Assembly (NCBI RefSeq): GCF_042432905.1
Contig: NZ_JBHLWI010000009.1
Location: forward strand, 124,001-188,000
Length of the DNA: 64,000 nucleotides
DNA from: Fontibacter flavus
Lineage (GTDB): Bacteria; Bacteroidota; Bacteroidia; Cytophagales; Cyclobacteriaceae
Direction: 5' to 3'
The notes under the pieces were generated by a model, which was given only the letters and a program-made list of their open reading frames with translations, was not told where the DNA came from and ran no database searches. This document shows, piece by piece, positions 52,349 through 60,685 of the stretch. Every line of letters begins with the position of its first letter. The first letter of the stretch is position 1. The position numbers and the translations under genes are program-made.

Positions 52349-54042
52349 TGTTCAGAAAGATGAAAAATACGTTCAGATATAAATATCTTTTGGTTTTTGC
52401 AGCCGTTTTCTCTGGATTTTCAGGGGCTATACTTGCTCAACAGGCAGGGGAAGTAAAAGATCAGGAATTTGTAATCCGAAAAGACCGGGTATTGACTTTG
52501 CCCAAACAGCCCAGAAAATTTGAAAGAATTCCTGTTCTGCCAACCGCAAAAGTAAACTCCTCATTCAATTATGAGGTTAGGCCTTATTTCCTTTCTTTGG
52601 CGCCTGAGATTATTCAACCATCCGTAGCCCAAAAACAGTGGCCAAGAACCAATGAGGAACTGTTTCCAGGTTTTGCAAGGCTGGGTTTTGGAAATTATGC
52701 ATCACCCTTGATTGAAGTCAGGTATAACAACTGGGAAGAAGCAGATTATAACTTTGGAGCCTCCGTCAAGCATGAAGGTTATTATAGAGGACCGATTGAT
52801 GGCAGTAACTCAGGAGAGAACTTTACAAATGTCAAATTGAACGGTAATCTTTTCAAAGACTTCTTTCAGTTATACGGAGGGGTAGATTATAACAGGCACC
52901 AGTTTAACTTTTATGGTTATGATGCGGAAAATCCTGCTTTACAGGAATATATCCCAAGCCAAAATATTCTGAATACCTTCAGGTTAAAAGGAGGGATTCA
53001 GGATATTGAGAAAATGGATAATTTCAATTACGATGTCAATCTGAATCTAAGAGCTTTTAATGATAATTATGAAGCCTCTGAAACAGAATTTTCCATTAAA
53101 GGATTCGGTGATTTTTGGTTTGATGATTACATCACAACAGGAATTAATGCTGAACTTTCCTTAACCAAGCCAAAAGACTTGTGGTATACAGATATCAACC
53201 GTAACTACTTCAAAGTTAACCCCTATGTTGCCTACCAAAGAAGCGGTTTAAAGGTTCAGGCCGGAGCCAACATGGTCGTTGAAAATGATGTGACTTTGAA
53301 CAAAAAATCTGATTTTCATATCTATCCACAACTATATGCCCATTACATGATACAGGATGAGTTTGGGATATATGCTGGTTTTGAAGGTGATGTTTTGAGG
53401 AAGACGTATCTGGATTTCGTAACAGAAAACCCTTTCCTTGGTCCAAGTGATCAGCTTTTGAATACAATTCAAAATTATCTGGCAAAAGCTGGTATAAAAG
53501 GGACGATCAATGATGAATTGACCTATGAAGCAGGCGCTAGCTATGGAAAATTCAGGAATATGCATTTTTTCGGCAACAGTCAAGCTGATAGCCTCCGCTT
53601 TAACCTGCTTTATGATGATGATACCAAAGTATTGAATTACAATGCTAAAGTGGGTTGGAATTATGAGAAAACATATAGATTGATAGCTTCCGTAGATTAT
53701 TATTATTACACCACAAAAACCCTTGCCGCGGCATTCCAAAGACCTGAGTGGGTAGTGTCCATCAATAATAATTTTACCCCGACAGATAAATGGTTGATAC
53801 AGTTTAATGCCAATGCGATGGGTGGCATCAAAGGCTTTGTCCGTGATGCTCTTATTGAGGAAGATATGGCTACTGATCTGCCTGTTATCTTAGATCTTCA
53901 GTTAAAAGCGGATTATCAAATCACAGATAGGTTTTCAGTATTCGCTGTTGGGAATAACCTGTTGAACAGAAAAAATCAACGATTTCTGAATTATCCGGTA
54001 AGGGGAATTCAAGGTATCGCAGGCTTAACATTTAAATTTTGA
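52348..54042 (+). CDS. Outer-membrane beta-barrel protein, TonB-receptor-like without a plug
   Basis: A 564-residue protein with a signal peptide ending near residue 31 (GAILAQQ). There is no carboxypeptidase-regulatory or plug domain; the mature protein is beta-strand-rich with many aromatic ends such as FARLGFGNYASPLIEVRYNNW and YGGVDYNRHQFNF, and it ends in TFKF with a terminal phenylalanine for barrel assembly. It overlaps the TPR gene by one base. The pair may form a secretion or uptake module; the substrate is unknown. An alternative start at 52360 is possible. Confidence 0.8.
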   Translation: MFRKMKNTFRYKYLLVFAAVFSGFSGAILAQQAGEVKDQEFVIRKDRVLTLPKQPRKFERIPVLPTAKVNSSFNYEVRPYFLSLAPEIIQPSVAQKQWPRTNEELFPGFARLGFGNYASPLIEVRYNNWEEADYNFGASVKHEGYYRGPIDGSNSGENFTNVKLNGNLFKDFFQLYGGVDYNRHQFNFYGYDAENPALQEYIPSQNILNTFRLKGGIQDIEKMDNFNYDVNLNLRAFNDNYEASETEFSIKGFGDFWFDDYITTGINAELSLTKPKDLWYTDINRNYFKVNPYVAYQRSGLKVQAGANMVVENDVTLNKKSDFHIYPQLYAHYMIQDEFGIYAGFEGDVLRKTYLDFVTENPFLGPSDQLLNTIQNYLAKAGIKGTINDELTYEAGASYGKFRNMHFFGNSQADSLRFNLLYDDDTKVLNYNAKVGWNYEKTYRLIASVDYYYYTTKTLAAAFQRPEWVVSINNNFTPTDKWLIQFNANAMGGIKGFVRDALIEEDMATDLPVILDLQLKADYQITDRFSVFAVGNNLLNRKNQRFLNYPVRGIQGIAGLTFKF

Positions 54043-54085
54043 CTTACCTAGCAAAAAAAGAATTTAATTGAACCTTGACGGGCGG

Positions 54086-54116
54086 TTTGTCAATTCATTC
54101 ATTTCTTATAGTTTCG
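54086..54116 (+). promoter_or_regulatory. Candidate promoter of the SPOR-ExbB-ExbD-TonB operon
   Basis: TTTG (54086-54089) and TAGTTTCG (54109-54116) are 19 bases apart. The -7 element differs from TAnnTTTG at one position (C for T). It lies 26 bases before the ATG at 54143. Confidence 0.5.
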
Positions 54117-54142
54117 TGTATTGAATGAGAAAATAAAATTTT

Positions 54143-54910
54143 ATGGCGGAAGAAAATAAAATGAAAATATCTGATAAAGAGGAAAAAGACTATGGGTTTC
54201 CTTTTGTAGATGTTACGCCATTGAAAATCAAATCTTCAAAAAAAGTTGAAGAAAACCATGAAGAGGCCGAGTACGTAGAAACTTCTGCACCAATACCCGT
54301 TTCCTCTTCAGTTTCACCTCATCATGTAGATAAAGGATTGATCAAGTCAACCACCCAAAAGGAAAGGAAGAAAAGTCAACTCCCACTATTGTTGTCTTTA
54401 GTTTTCTTAGTGGTGATCATTCTTGGTGCAATGGCATATTTCTTGTACTATTTGCCAAATGAAGAGCAAAAGAAAAAAGAAACTTTAGCTACTGTAGCAG
54501 AGGTAGAGAATTCACCTATTATGATAGAGGAGGAACCTGTAGAAGAGGATATAAAAGAAGAGGAAGATGGACTTGAAATTGAACAGGAGCTTGTAGAAAC
54601 TGTTGAAACACCTGTGGTACCAGCGCCTGTTGTATCTTCAGGCGATGCAGTTATTACCAAAGTGACCTCAAGAGAGTCAAGTCCCTTTTATTACATTATT
54701 GTTTCAAGCTCACCATCAGAAAATGTTGCTGAAGAAGAAGCGCAAAAACTAGTGGCAAAAGGATTAAGTGCATGGATAATTTATCCTTACGGTGAAACAA
54801 GGAATTACAGGGTATCAATAGGTAGATTTGCTGCCTATGGGGATGCCACGGCGGCTTTGGAAAATGCCAAAGCTAATTTTGACGATTCAATCTGGATTTT
54901 GAAATACTAA
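54143..54910 (+). CDS. SPOR-domain membrane protein
   Basis: A 255-residue bitopic protein. A cytoplasmic N-terminus (1-74) precedes one membrane helix (about 75-100, LPLLLSLVFLVVIILGAMAY), an acidic linker (about 110-165) and a C-terminal SPOR domain (about 180-255, YYIIVSSSPSENVAEEEAQKLVAKG and YRVSIGRFAAYGDATAAL). SPOR domains bind denuded glycan strands at the division site. It is the first gene of the SPOR-exbB-exbD-tonB-folC-trmB run, 1 base before exbB. A role in an energised division or envelope complex is inferred. Confidence 0.88.
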   Translation: MAEENKMKISDKEEKDYGFPFVDVTPLKIKSSKKVEENHEEAEYVETSAPIPVSSSVSPHHVDKGLIKSTTQKERKKSQLPLLLSLVFLVVIILGAMAYFLYYLPNEEQKKKETLATVAEVENSPIMIEEEPVEEDIKEEEDGLEIEQELVETVETPVVPAPVVSSGDAVITKVTSRESSPFYYIIVSSSPSENVAEEEAQKLVAKGLSAWIIYPYGETRNYRVSIGRFAAYGDATAALENAKANFDDSIWILKY

Positions 54911-54911
54911 T

Positions 54912-55601
54912 ATGATTCTAACACAAATCAGTACAGACGGCCAATTAATGGCTGATACGCTTGGGGTAATGGATTCCGGCCAACAAAGCATTGGATTATT
55001 GGACTTGTTGATAAAAGGGGGGTACATGATGATCCCACTGTACCTTCTATTTGTCCTTGCCATTTTCATTTTTGTTGAAAAACTAATCACGCTTAGAAAG
55101 GCCTCAAAATCCCCCAAACATCTAATGGATCAGATCAAAATTTTGGTCCAAGGTGGAAAGATTGATCAGGCAAAGATGCTTTGTCATGGAGATAATACTC
55201 CTGTAGCCAATATGATTTCCAAAGGATTGGAAAGAATTGGGAGTCCATTGAAGAATATTGAAGTTTCGATTGAAAATGTCGGAAAAATTGAGATTTACAA
55301 ATTGGAGAAGAATTTGGGGATACTGGCAACCGTAGCCGGTGCTGCCCCGATGATAGGCTTCTTGGGAACTGTAGCCGGTATGATCAGGGCATTTATTGGT
55401 GTAGCCCAGGAAGAAGGTATGGTATCACCCAAGTTGCTTTCAACAGGTATCTATGAAGCAATGATAACAACAGCCGCAGGTTTGGTTGTTGGAATCGTGG
55501 CTTATTTAGGTTATAACTATTTGGTGTCGCAAGTATCCAAATTGGTACATAGCATGGAATATACTTCCGTGGAATTTATTGATTTATTGCAGGATAAATA
55601 A
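54912..55601 (+). CDS. exbB: MotA/TolQ/ExbB proton channel protein
   Basis: A 229-residue inner-membrane protein with three helices (about 39-58, 133-155 and 175-198). The family core is visible in LGILATVAGAAPMIGFLGTVAGMIRAF and TGIYEAMITTAAGLVVGIVAYLGYN. With ExbD it forms a proton-driven rotor-like motor that energises TonB. The tight packing with exbD (2 bases) and tonB supports a dedicated complex. Confidence 0.93.
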   Translation: MILTQISTDGQLMADTLGVMDSGQQSIGLLDLLIKGGYMMIPLYLLFVLAIFIFVEKLITLRKASKSPKHLMDQIKILVQGGKIDQAKMLCHGDNTPVANMISKGLERIGSPLKNIEVSIENVGKIEIYKLEKNLGILATVAGAAPMIGFLGTVAGMIRAFIGVAQEEGMVSPKLLSTGIYEAMITTAAGLVVGIVAYLGYNYLVSQVSKLVHSMEYTSVEFIDLLQDK

Positions 55602-55603
55602 TT

Positions 55604-55996
55604 ATGGCTTTACAGTCAAAACATAAAGTTGATGCTGCTTTCAGCATGTCTTCCATGACGGATATCATTTTCCTTTTATTGATATTTTTCATGTTGACAT
55701 CTTCTTTTATTACACCTTCAGGATTACCGGTAAACTTACCTTCCAGTGAAGCATCAGATATTGTGATGCAGGAAATTACGGTAACAGTAACCAAAGACCT
55801 GAAGTTTTCCGTTAATGATAGAGTAGTATCTAGGGAACAGGTAAAATCAGAGCTGACAGCCCTTCTTCAGGATAAAAAAGGACAGGTTGTCTTGCATATT
55901 GACAAGGAAGTGCCTGTCGAATATTTAGTAGAAATCGGGGGTATTGCGGCCGGATTGGAGGCCAATGTATCCATTGCCACTAAGCCATATAAATAA
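55604..55996 (+). CDS. exbD: ExbD/TolR biopolymer transport protein
   Basis: A 130-residue single-span protein. The membrane helix (about 18-40, MTDIIFLLLIFFMLTSSF) carries Asp20, the proton-handling residue of the family. The periplasmic domain (about 45-130) includes EITVTVTKDLKFSVNDRVVSREQ and QVVLHIDKEVPVEYLVEIGGIA. It works with the ExbB channel and couples to TonB, whose gene starts 1 base after the stop. Confidence 0.93.
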   Translation: MALQSKHKVDAAFSMSSMTDIIFLLLIFFMLTSSFITPSGLPVNLPSSEASDIVMQEITVTVTKDLKFSVNDRVVSREQVKSELTALLQDKKGQVVLHIDKEVPVEYLVEIGGIAAGLEANVSIATKPYK

Positions 55997-55997
55997 G

Positions 55998-56957
55998 ATG
56001 CACCTTTGGGAAGCAGATAGTCAGGAAGCTGAAAACAAACGAAAAGCTCTCATCATCACCATTATAGTAAATATTTTGGTGTTGCTGGCTATATATTTTA
56101 TCGTGGTCTGGAAAGAGCAGATCCCACCTTTGCCAAAATATGGGATGGAGCTGAATCTAGGGTTCACGGACGTAGGAAGTGGTAACAATCAGACAACTGC
56201 CCCTCCATCTGAAGTGCAGACGAACAACACCGAATCACCTGCACCCGGTGATCAGGCCCCCCGTCCTACAGAAGCATCTGTGCCCGTGTCGCAGCCAAGA
56301 ACTGAAGCGGCTAAACCCAGGACTTCTACTTCTCAGCCTACCAACGAAGCACTTTCAAAAACCCCAAGTCCAGTAAAGGCAAGCGAAAAACCTACACCTA
56401 CGACCAAGGATCCTAGCCCTGCAAAGAAAGAGACTACGGCCGTTACCCAGCCTGCAACTGCAGAAGCGGAAAAAACTACAACCAAAGCAGAAGAAAAGCC
56501 GAAAATTGACCAAAGAGCCATTTTTGGAGCCGGAGGAACTTCAGGAACAGGTTCACAACCCGCGCAGGGTTCTGCTCAAGGTTCTTCTACCCAAAAAGGA
56601 GATGAGGGCAAGCCTACCGGTACAGTTGATGGCAGGGCAATTATGGGGTCTGGATCAGGTTCAGGAGTACCCGGTCCTTCCTCAGGTTATAACCTGGAAT
56701 TGGCTGGATGGGACTTTGGCTCAAGGCCTAATATCCGTGATAATGTGTCTACCCGAAGTGGAAGAATTGTTTTCAGGATAACGGTTGACGATAGTGGTAA
56801 AATAGTTCAGGCTGTTCCTTTAGAGTATAATGTTTCGAATGAGGTATTGGCATATTACAGAACTGTAGTCAATCAGATAAATTTTAAAAGGCAAGCAGGA
56901 GCTGCAACAGCAGAATATTCTACTGGGAAAATCACCTTCATTATCAAAGTTGATTAA
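55998..56957 (+). CDS. tonB: TonB-like energy transducer
   Basis: A 319-residue protein. The start at 55998 follows the exbD stop by one base; an upstream in-frame ATG at 55944 lies inside exbD. A membrane helix is at about 16-38 (ALIITIIVNILVLLAIYFIV). A Pro/Thr/Ala/Lys-rich periplasmic linker (60-180) follows, which ends with two copies of a RAI(F/M)G(A/S)G motif (at about 183 and 213). A TonB-C-like domain (about 232-319, SGRIVFRITVDDSGKIVQAVPL) completes it. It passes motor energy to outer-membrane partners, which are not specified. Confidence 0.85.
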   Translation: MHLWEADSQEAENKRKALIITIIVNILVLLAIYFIVVWKEQIPPLPKYGMELNLGFTDVGSGNNQTTAPPSEVQTNNTESPAPGDQAPRPTEASVPVSQPRTEAAKPRTSTSQPTNEALSKTPSPVKASEKPTPTTKDPSPAKKETTAVTQPATAEAEKTTTKAEEKPKIDQRAIFGAGGTSGTGSQPAQGSAQGSSTQKGDEGKPTGTVDGRAIMGSGSGSGVPGPSSGYNLELAGWDFGSRPNIRDNVSTRSGRIVFRITVDDSGKIVQAVPLEYNVSNEVLAYYRTVVNQINFKRQAGAATAEYSTGKITFIIKVD

Positions 56958-56960
56958 TTC

Positions 56961-58244
56961 ATGACCTATCAAGAAACATTGGACTTCCTGTTCAATGCAT
57001 TGCCTATGTTTCAGCGCGTGGGTGCATCTGCTTTCAAGAAAGATTTGAGTAATACCCATGCGCTTTGCCACCATCTTGGTAATCCGGAGACGAAGTTTAA
57101 ATCCGTACATGTGGCAGGTACTAATGGGAAAGGCAGTTCTTCGCATGCAATCTGTTCCATTTTGATGGAGGCAGGTTTTAGGGTAGGGCTCTATACCTCT
57201 CCACACCTGAAATCATTTACAGAGCGCATCAAAATCAACGGAGAAGAAATACCCGAAGAGGAAGTGGTGCTATTTGTGGATGAAAACAAAGACTTTTTGG
57301 AACAACTCCGTCCCAGTTTCTTTGAAATGACAGTGGGAATGGCCTTTTGGTATTTTGCCAAAGAAGAGGTGGATATAGCTGTCATTGAAGTGGGCATGGG
57401 AGGACGTTTGGACAGCACCAATATCATCAAGCCCGAAGTATGTCTAATTACCAATATTGGCTATGACCACATGCAGTTCTTGGGAGATACGTTGGAAAAA
57501 ATAGCTGGTGAAAAGGCAGGGATTATCAAGGAGCATACCCCTGTAGTAATCAGTCAGCGTCAGGTGGAAACCAAATCTGTTTTTGAAAAAATTTCAGGTG
57601 AGAAAAATGCCCCCATATATTTTGCCGAAGATTATTTCAGCATATCCAAGTTGAAGGATGAGGAGCTTGCGGTTTATGAGGTGAAGACGCAAGATGCTTC
57701 TTTTAAACTAGAATTGGATCTCAAAGGAAATTATCAGCAAAAAAACCTTGCCGGCATACTTCAAAGCATAGCAGTGCTCCAACAACTTGGATATAGAATT
57801 ACCCAAAGCCATATTATTTACGGTCTTGCCCAAATCGTCAAGAATACCGGATTGAAAGGAAGATGGCAGATGTTAGGGAAAGACCCTTGGATTATTTGTG
57901 ATACCGGGCATAATGAAGATGGTATAAGGTATATTACTGATCAAATCAGTCAATATTCTTATCAACAGTTGTTTATGGTTATTGGGATGGTCAATGATAA
58001 AGACGTTTCTAAAGTACTTTCCCTTTTGCCCAAAGAGGCAGAATATATTTTTTGCCAGGCAAATATTCCCAGGGCCATGCCAGTAGAGGAACTATATCAG
58101 AAAGCCTTGAAGGCAGGCTTGAAGGGGCAGGTGGAAAAAGATGTGAATGATGCCATTGCATTGGCCAAGAAAAAGGCAACAAAAGAGGACTTAATATTCA
58201 TTGGAGGCAGTACCTTTGTGGTCGCTGAAATTAAGGAATTATAA
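56961..58244 (+). CDS. folC: Folylpolyglutamate/dihydrofolate synthase
   Basis: A 427-residue cytoplasmic ligase of the Mur-ligase superfamily that adds glutamate to folates. The P-loop is VHVAGTNGKGSSSHAICSIL (about 51-70), and the family's other blocks are present: GLYTSPHLKSFTERIKING, IEVGMGGRLDSTNI and TNIGYDHMQFLGDTLEKIAGEKAGI. It follows tonB by 3 bases and precedes trmB by 1 base. This gene order is common in Bacteroidota. Confidence 0.94.
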   Translation: MTYQETLDFLFNALPMFQRVGASAFKKDLSNTHALCHHLGNPETKFKSVHVAGTNGKGSSSHAICSILMEAGFRVGLYTSPHLKSFTERIKINGEEIPEEEVVLFVDENKDFLEQLRPSFFEMTVGMAFWYFAKEEVDIAVIEVGMGGRLDSTNIIKPEVCLITNIGYDHMQFLGDTLEKIAGEKAGIIKEHTPVVISQRQVETKSVFEKISGEKNAPIYFAEDYFSISKLKDEELAVYEVKTQDASFKLELDLKGNYQQKNLAGILQSIAVLQQLGYRITQSHIIYGLAQIVKNTGLKGRWQMLGKDPWIICDTGHNEDGIRYITDQISQYSYQQLFMVIGMVNDKDVSKVLSLLPKEAEYIFCQANIPRAMPVEELYQKALKAGLKGQVEKDVNDAIALAKKKATKEDLIFIGGSTFVVAEIKEL

Positions 58245-58245
58245 A

Positions 58246-58932
58246 ATGAGCAGAAAAAAACTGCAGAGGTTCAAAGAGAACGAAGAAAACAGAAATGTCA
58301 TCCAACCGGGGAAAGAGATTTTTGAACAGATTAAAGGAAACTGGAACGCTCATCAATTTGAAAATGATCATCCGATAGTGGTGGAATTAGCATGTGGAAG
58401 AGGTGAATTTACTGTTGGTCTGGCGCGGGAGTACCCTCAGAATAATTTTATCGGAGTAGACATCAAGGGAGCCAGGATATGGAAAGGCAGTACGATTGCC
58501 ATCGCCGAAGGACTTCAAAATGTTGCTTTTTTGCGAACACAGATTCAGTTGTTGGAAAAGTTTTTTGACGAAGGTGAAATTTCTGAATTATGGATCACTT
58601 TTCCTGACCCATTTCCGAGAGATGGTGACGAAAAGCGCAGGTTGACCTCCCCTAAATTCTTGGATATGTATAAACCCTTAATCAAAAAAGGCGGTATTGT
58701 CCACTTCAAAACAGATAATACAGGCTTGTTTGATTATACTTTGGATTTGGTCAGGACTAGAGAAGACGTCGAGGTATTGATTTCTACACATGATTTCTAT
58801 GCTTCCGAATGGAAGGATGAGCATCATGGCATTAAAACAAAATATGAAAAGCTCTTCAGTGAAAAAGGGGAGAAAATCAAATACCTGAAATTTCGGTTTA
58901 AACTGGTCGATAAAGACGGGGATCAAAAATAA
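58246..58932 (+). CDS. trmB: tRNA (guanine-46-N7)-methyltransferase
   Basis: A 228-residue SAM-dependent enzyme that makes m7G46 in tRNA. From the ATG at 58246, 1 base after folC, the SAM motif is VVELACGRGEFTVGLAREYP, and IGVDIKGARIWKG and LWITFPDPFPRDGDEKRRLT are family signatures. The 3' end overlaps the convergent RES toxin gene by 35 bases. It closes the plus-strand run. Confidence 0.94.
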   Translation: MSRKKLQRFKENEENRNVIQPGKEIFEQIKGNWNAHQFENDHPIVVELACGRGEFTVGLAREYPQNNFIGVDIKGARIWKGSTIAIAEGLQNVAFLRTQIQLLEKFFDEGEISELWITFPDPFPRDGDEKRRLTSPKFLDMYKPLIKKGGIVHFKTDNTGLFDYTLDLVRTREDVEVLISTHDFYASEWKDEHHGIKTKYEKLFSEKGEKIKYLKFRFKLVDKDGDQK

Positions 58933-59356
58933 AGGGAGTTTTTGCAATTATCTTGACCTCCTTGAAGTAGGGACTTTGCGGATTTAGAATCAGGTTGGAT
59001 TGGTTGTGTACAACGGAACTGGGCACCTTAATCCCAAGTATTTCTAAGTTTTGATAAAATGGCTCTGCCAGCTCTTTTAGGCTTCTTGGACTTGGGTAGT
59101 GGTACCAATTATCCGGTAATTGCTCCTTATTGATGATTTGGATTTTGTCTTCAGGGATTTCTAATGTAATAAGCTGTAGGTCTGGTTGGAACATAGGTGG
59201 TATGTTAACCACGATTTCAAGCAAAGCTAGGGCTGTGTTTTCTGAGGTATATACCACCGCCCTGCCTTTTTTATTCCATCTACCCCCCGCCAATGCAGCC
59301 CCTGTACCACTTAGATCATTGGCATAAGTGGATTTTGTCAGTCTAAAAACATGCAT
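58898..59356 (-). CDS. RES-domain toxin
   Basis: A 152-residue toxin of the RES family. Characterised members degrade NAD+ or modify a host enzyme and are neutralised by an Xre/MbcA/ParS antitoxin. Conserved RES residues are seen: Arg in AGGRWNKKG, Glu in LALLEIVVN and the serine-containing stretch VPSSVVHNQSNLILNP. It is second in the operon; its ATG overlaps the antitoxin stop by one base (TGATG). The 3' end overlaps trmB by 35 bases. Activity is inferred from family. Confidence 0.88.
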   Translation of the reverse strand: MHVFRLTKSTYANDLSGTGAALAGGRWNKKGRAVVYTSENTALALLEIVVNIPPMFQPDLQLITLEIPEDKIQIINKEQLPDNWYHYPSPRSLKELAEPFYQNLEILGIKVPSSVVHNQSNLILNPQSPYFKEVKIIAKTPFIFDPRLYRPV

Positions 59357-59790
59357 CAGCTGTATACGCCGTATTCAATTCTATGCAATAAATCCCTCAC
59401 TTTGGAGATGCCTTCAGGGTAGCTTATCACTTCCATTGGAGTGAGTCCTCCTAGGGCAGTATTGGGCAATTCCATCCATTTGAAGAAATCTTCCTGGCTT
59501 CCTATGACCTCCTCCCCATAAAAAAACATATCCGTAGCTTCCAATAATTTGATGGCTTCTTGCTTAGGTAGGGATTTGTTTTCTTTGATTCTTCTATAAA
59601 GGGTGGGCTCTGAACTGGATAGGATGGATGCTATCTGGGTTAAACCCAATGAAAAGGCATCCTTGAATTTAGATAAATAGGAGGCAGCAAGTCCCTGATT
59701 GGCTACCAAATAAATATCCATAGGCTCTTCCATTATATTTTGGAATTTATCTTTGGTCAGTGTCTCAATTATTTCGGAATAATTTCTCAT
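59356..59790 (-). CDS. Xre/MbcA/ParS-type antitoxin
   Basis: A 144-residue antitoxin. The N-terminal part has a helix-turn-helix (LGLTQIASILSSSEPTLYRRIKEN, about 47-70). The C-terminal DUF2384 domain has the signature NTALGGLTPMEVISYPEG and ends in HRIEYGVYS. These bind and block the RES toxin and repress their own promoter. I chose the ATG at 59790 because an open frame extends upstream into the next gene without family similarity. The dyad just before the start is a probable operator. Confidence 0.88.
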   Translation of the reverse strand: MRNYSEIIETLTKDKFQNIMEEPMDIYLVANQGLAASYLSKFKDAFSLGLTQIASILSSSEPTLYRRIKENKSLPKQEAIKLLEATDMFFYGEEVIGSQEDFFKWMELPNTALGGLTPMEVISYPEGISKVRDLLHRIEYGVYS

Positions 59791-59810
59791 TTGATAAAAT
59801 AATTTGTCAA
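59791..59810. promoter_or_regulatory. Candidate autoregulatory operator of the RES-Xre pair
   Basis: TTGATAAA (59791-59798), ATAA, TTTGTCAA (59803-59810): an inverted repeat with 7 of 8 matching pairs, directly before the antitoxin start codon. A second dyad TGAT-TTTT-ATCA with the same TTTATCAA half-site lies at 59848-59859, inside the end of the upstream gene. Confidence 0.6.
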
Positions 59811-59842
59811 ATTTAAAAATTATTTTGAGAGTTTCAAATTTT

Positions 59843-60628
59843 TTACTGATTTTTATCAAATCCCGGTCTGATAAATTTATAGGCATCAGGAAATTCTTCT
59901 TCCAGCACTTGCTTAATTTGTACCAATTTATCCAACATGGGAAGGATAAATTCTTCTTCCTCATTAGACCAAAAGAGAATTCCCTGCCAGGCATTGATAC
60001 TGTTTTGAATACAGATAAGCGCAACTTTTGCTGTTCCGTTGTAGCCTCGTTCCTCCACAGGATAATCATCCCAAAAAGATCTGTCGGCCAGATAATTCAA
60101 GGCACTTTTGCATTTGACAGGAATCATGGTTTGGTACCATTGGATGGATTCCATGTGTTTGATGACTTTTTCTAACTTTTCAACTTCTATCTTATCGCTG
60201 ACATCTTCAGGTAAATTTCCAAGGAGCATTGGCCCAATGGTTGGATCCTGTCTTTTGCTTTTGATCCAGGCCATACATGCATCCATGTATGCTTCACTTA
60301 GGTCTGATAAGGGATGGATTTCTATTTTGATTTGTGTAATCTGATGCTCATGCATCGCTTCCTCTTGTTCTTCTTCTTCTTCGTCCTCCAATTCATCTAA
60401 GTCCATGTCAAATTCCTCTGCTGCCTCACTGAGCATTTCCATGGTTTCCATCATTTTTTCCCTCATTTTCTCCATCTTTTCATCTTCATCCAGGTCACTC
60501 TCCATGATGGCCCTGTCTTCCTGCTCCTGCGCATAGAGGTAGCACCTGGAAGTCATGTTGCAGCGCTCACACCATTTGTCACACCAATTGTAAATTCCGG
60601 GAATGTGGTTAGGGTCAAATTGCTTCAT
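59843..60628 (-). CDS. Conserved cysteine-cluster protein of unknown function
   Basis: A 261-residue cytoplasmic protein. The N-terminus has four close cysteines at positions 16, 20, 23 and 29 (NWCDKWCERCNMTSRC), a pattern that suggests a zinc or iron-sulphur site. An acidic stretch (about 72-91, DELEDEEEEEQEEAM) is followed by a helical domain with AYMDACMAWIKS and a Trp/Ile-rich ALICIQNSINAWQGILFWS segment. I have seen the CDxWCERC pattern in uncharacterised proteins but cannot give a function. It lies upstream of the RES-Xre pair in the same direction, with 52 bases between coding regions. Confidence 0.7.
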   Translation of the reverse strand: MKQFDPNHIPGIYNWCDKWCERCNMTSRCYLYAQEQEDRAIMESDLDEDEKMEKMREKMMETMEMLSEAAEEFDMDLDELEDEEEEEQEEAMHEHQITQIKIEIHPLSDLSEAYMDACMAWIKSKRQDPTIGPMLLGNLPEDVSDKIEVEKLEKVIKHMESIQWYQTMIPVKCKSALNYLADRSFWDDYPVEERGYNGTAKVALICIQNSINAWQGILFWSNEEEEFILPMLDKLVQIKQVLEEEFPDAYKFIRPGFDKNQ

Positions 60629-60685
60629 AGTTTTTTGATTTTATAAAAATAAGGTTGGTAAAGCCTGTTTTCGTTTCTAACAAGA

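Noticed and set aside
59791..60069. An N-terminal extension of the antitoxin reading frame up to 60069
   Set aside because: It would lie inside the coding region of the cysteine-cluster protein, has no similarity to antitoxins, and bypasses the dyad at the ATG at 59790.
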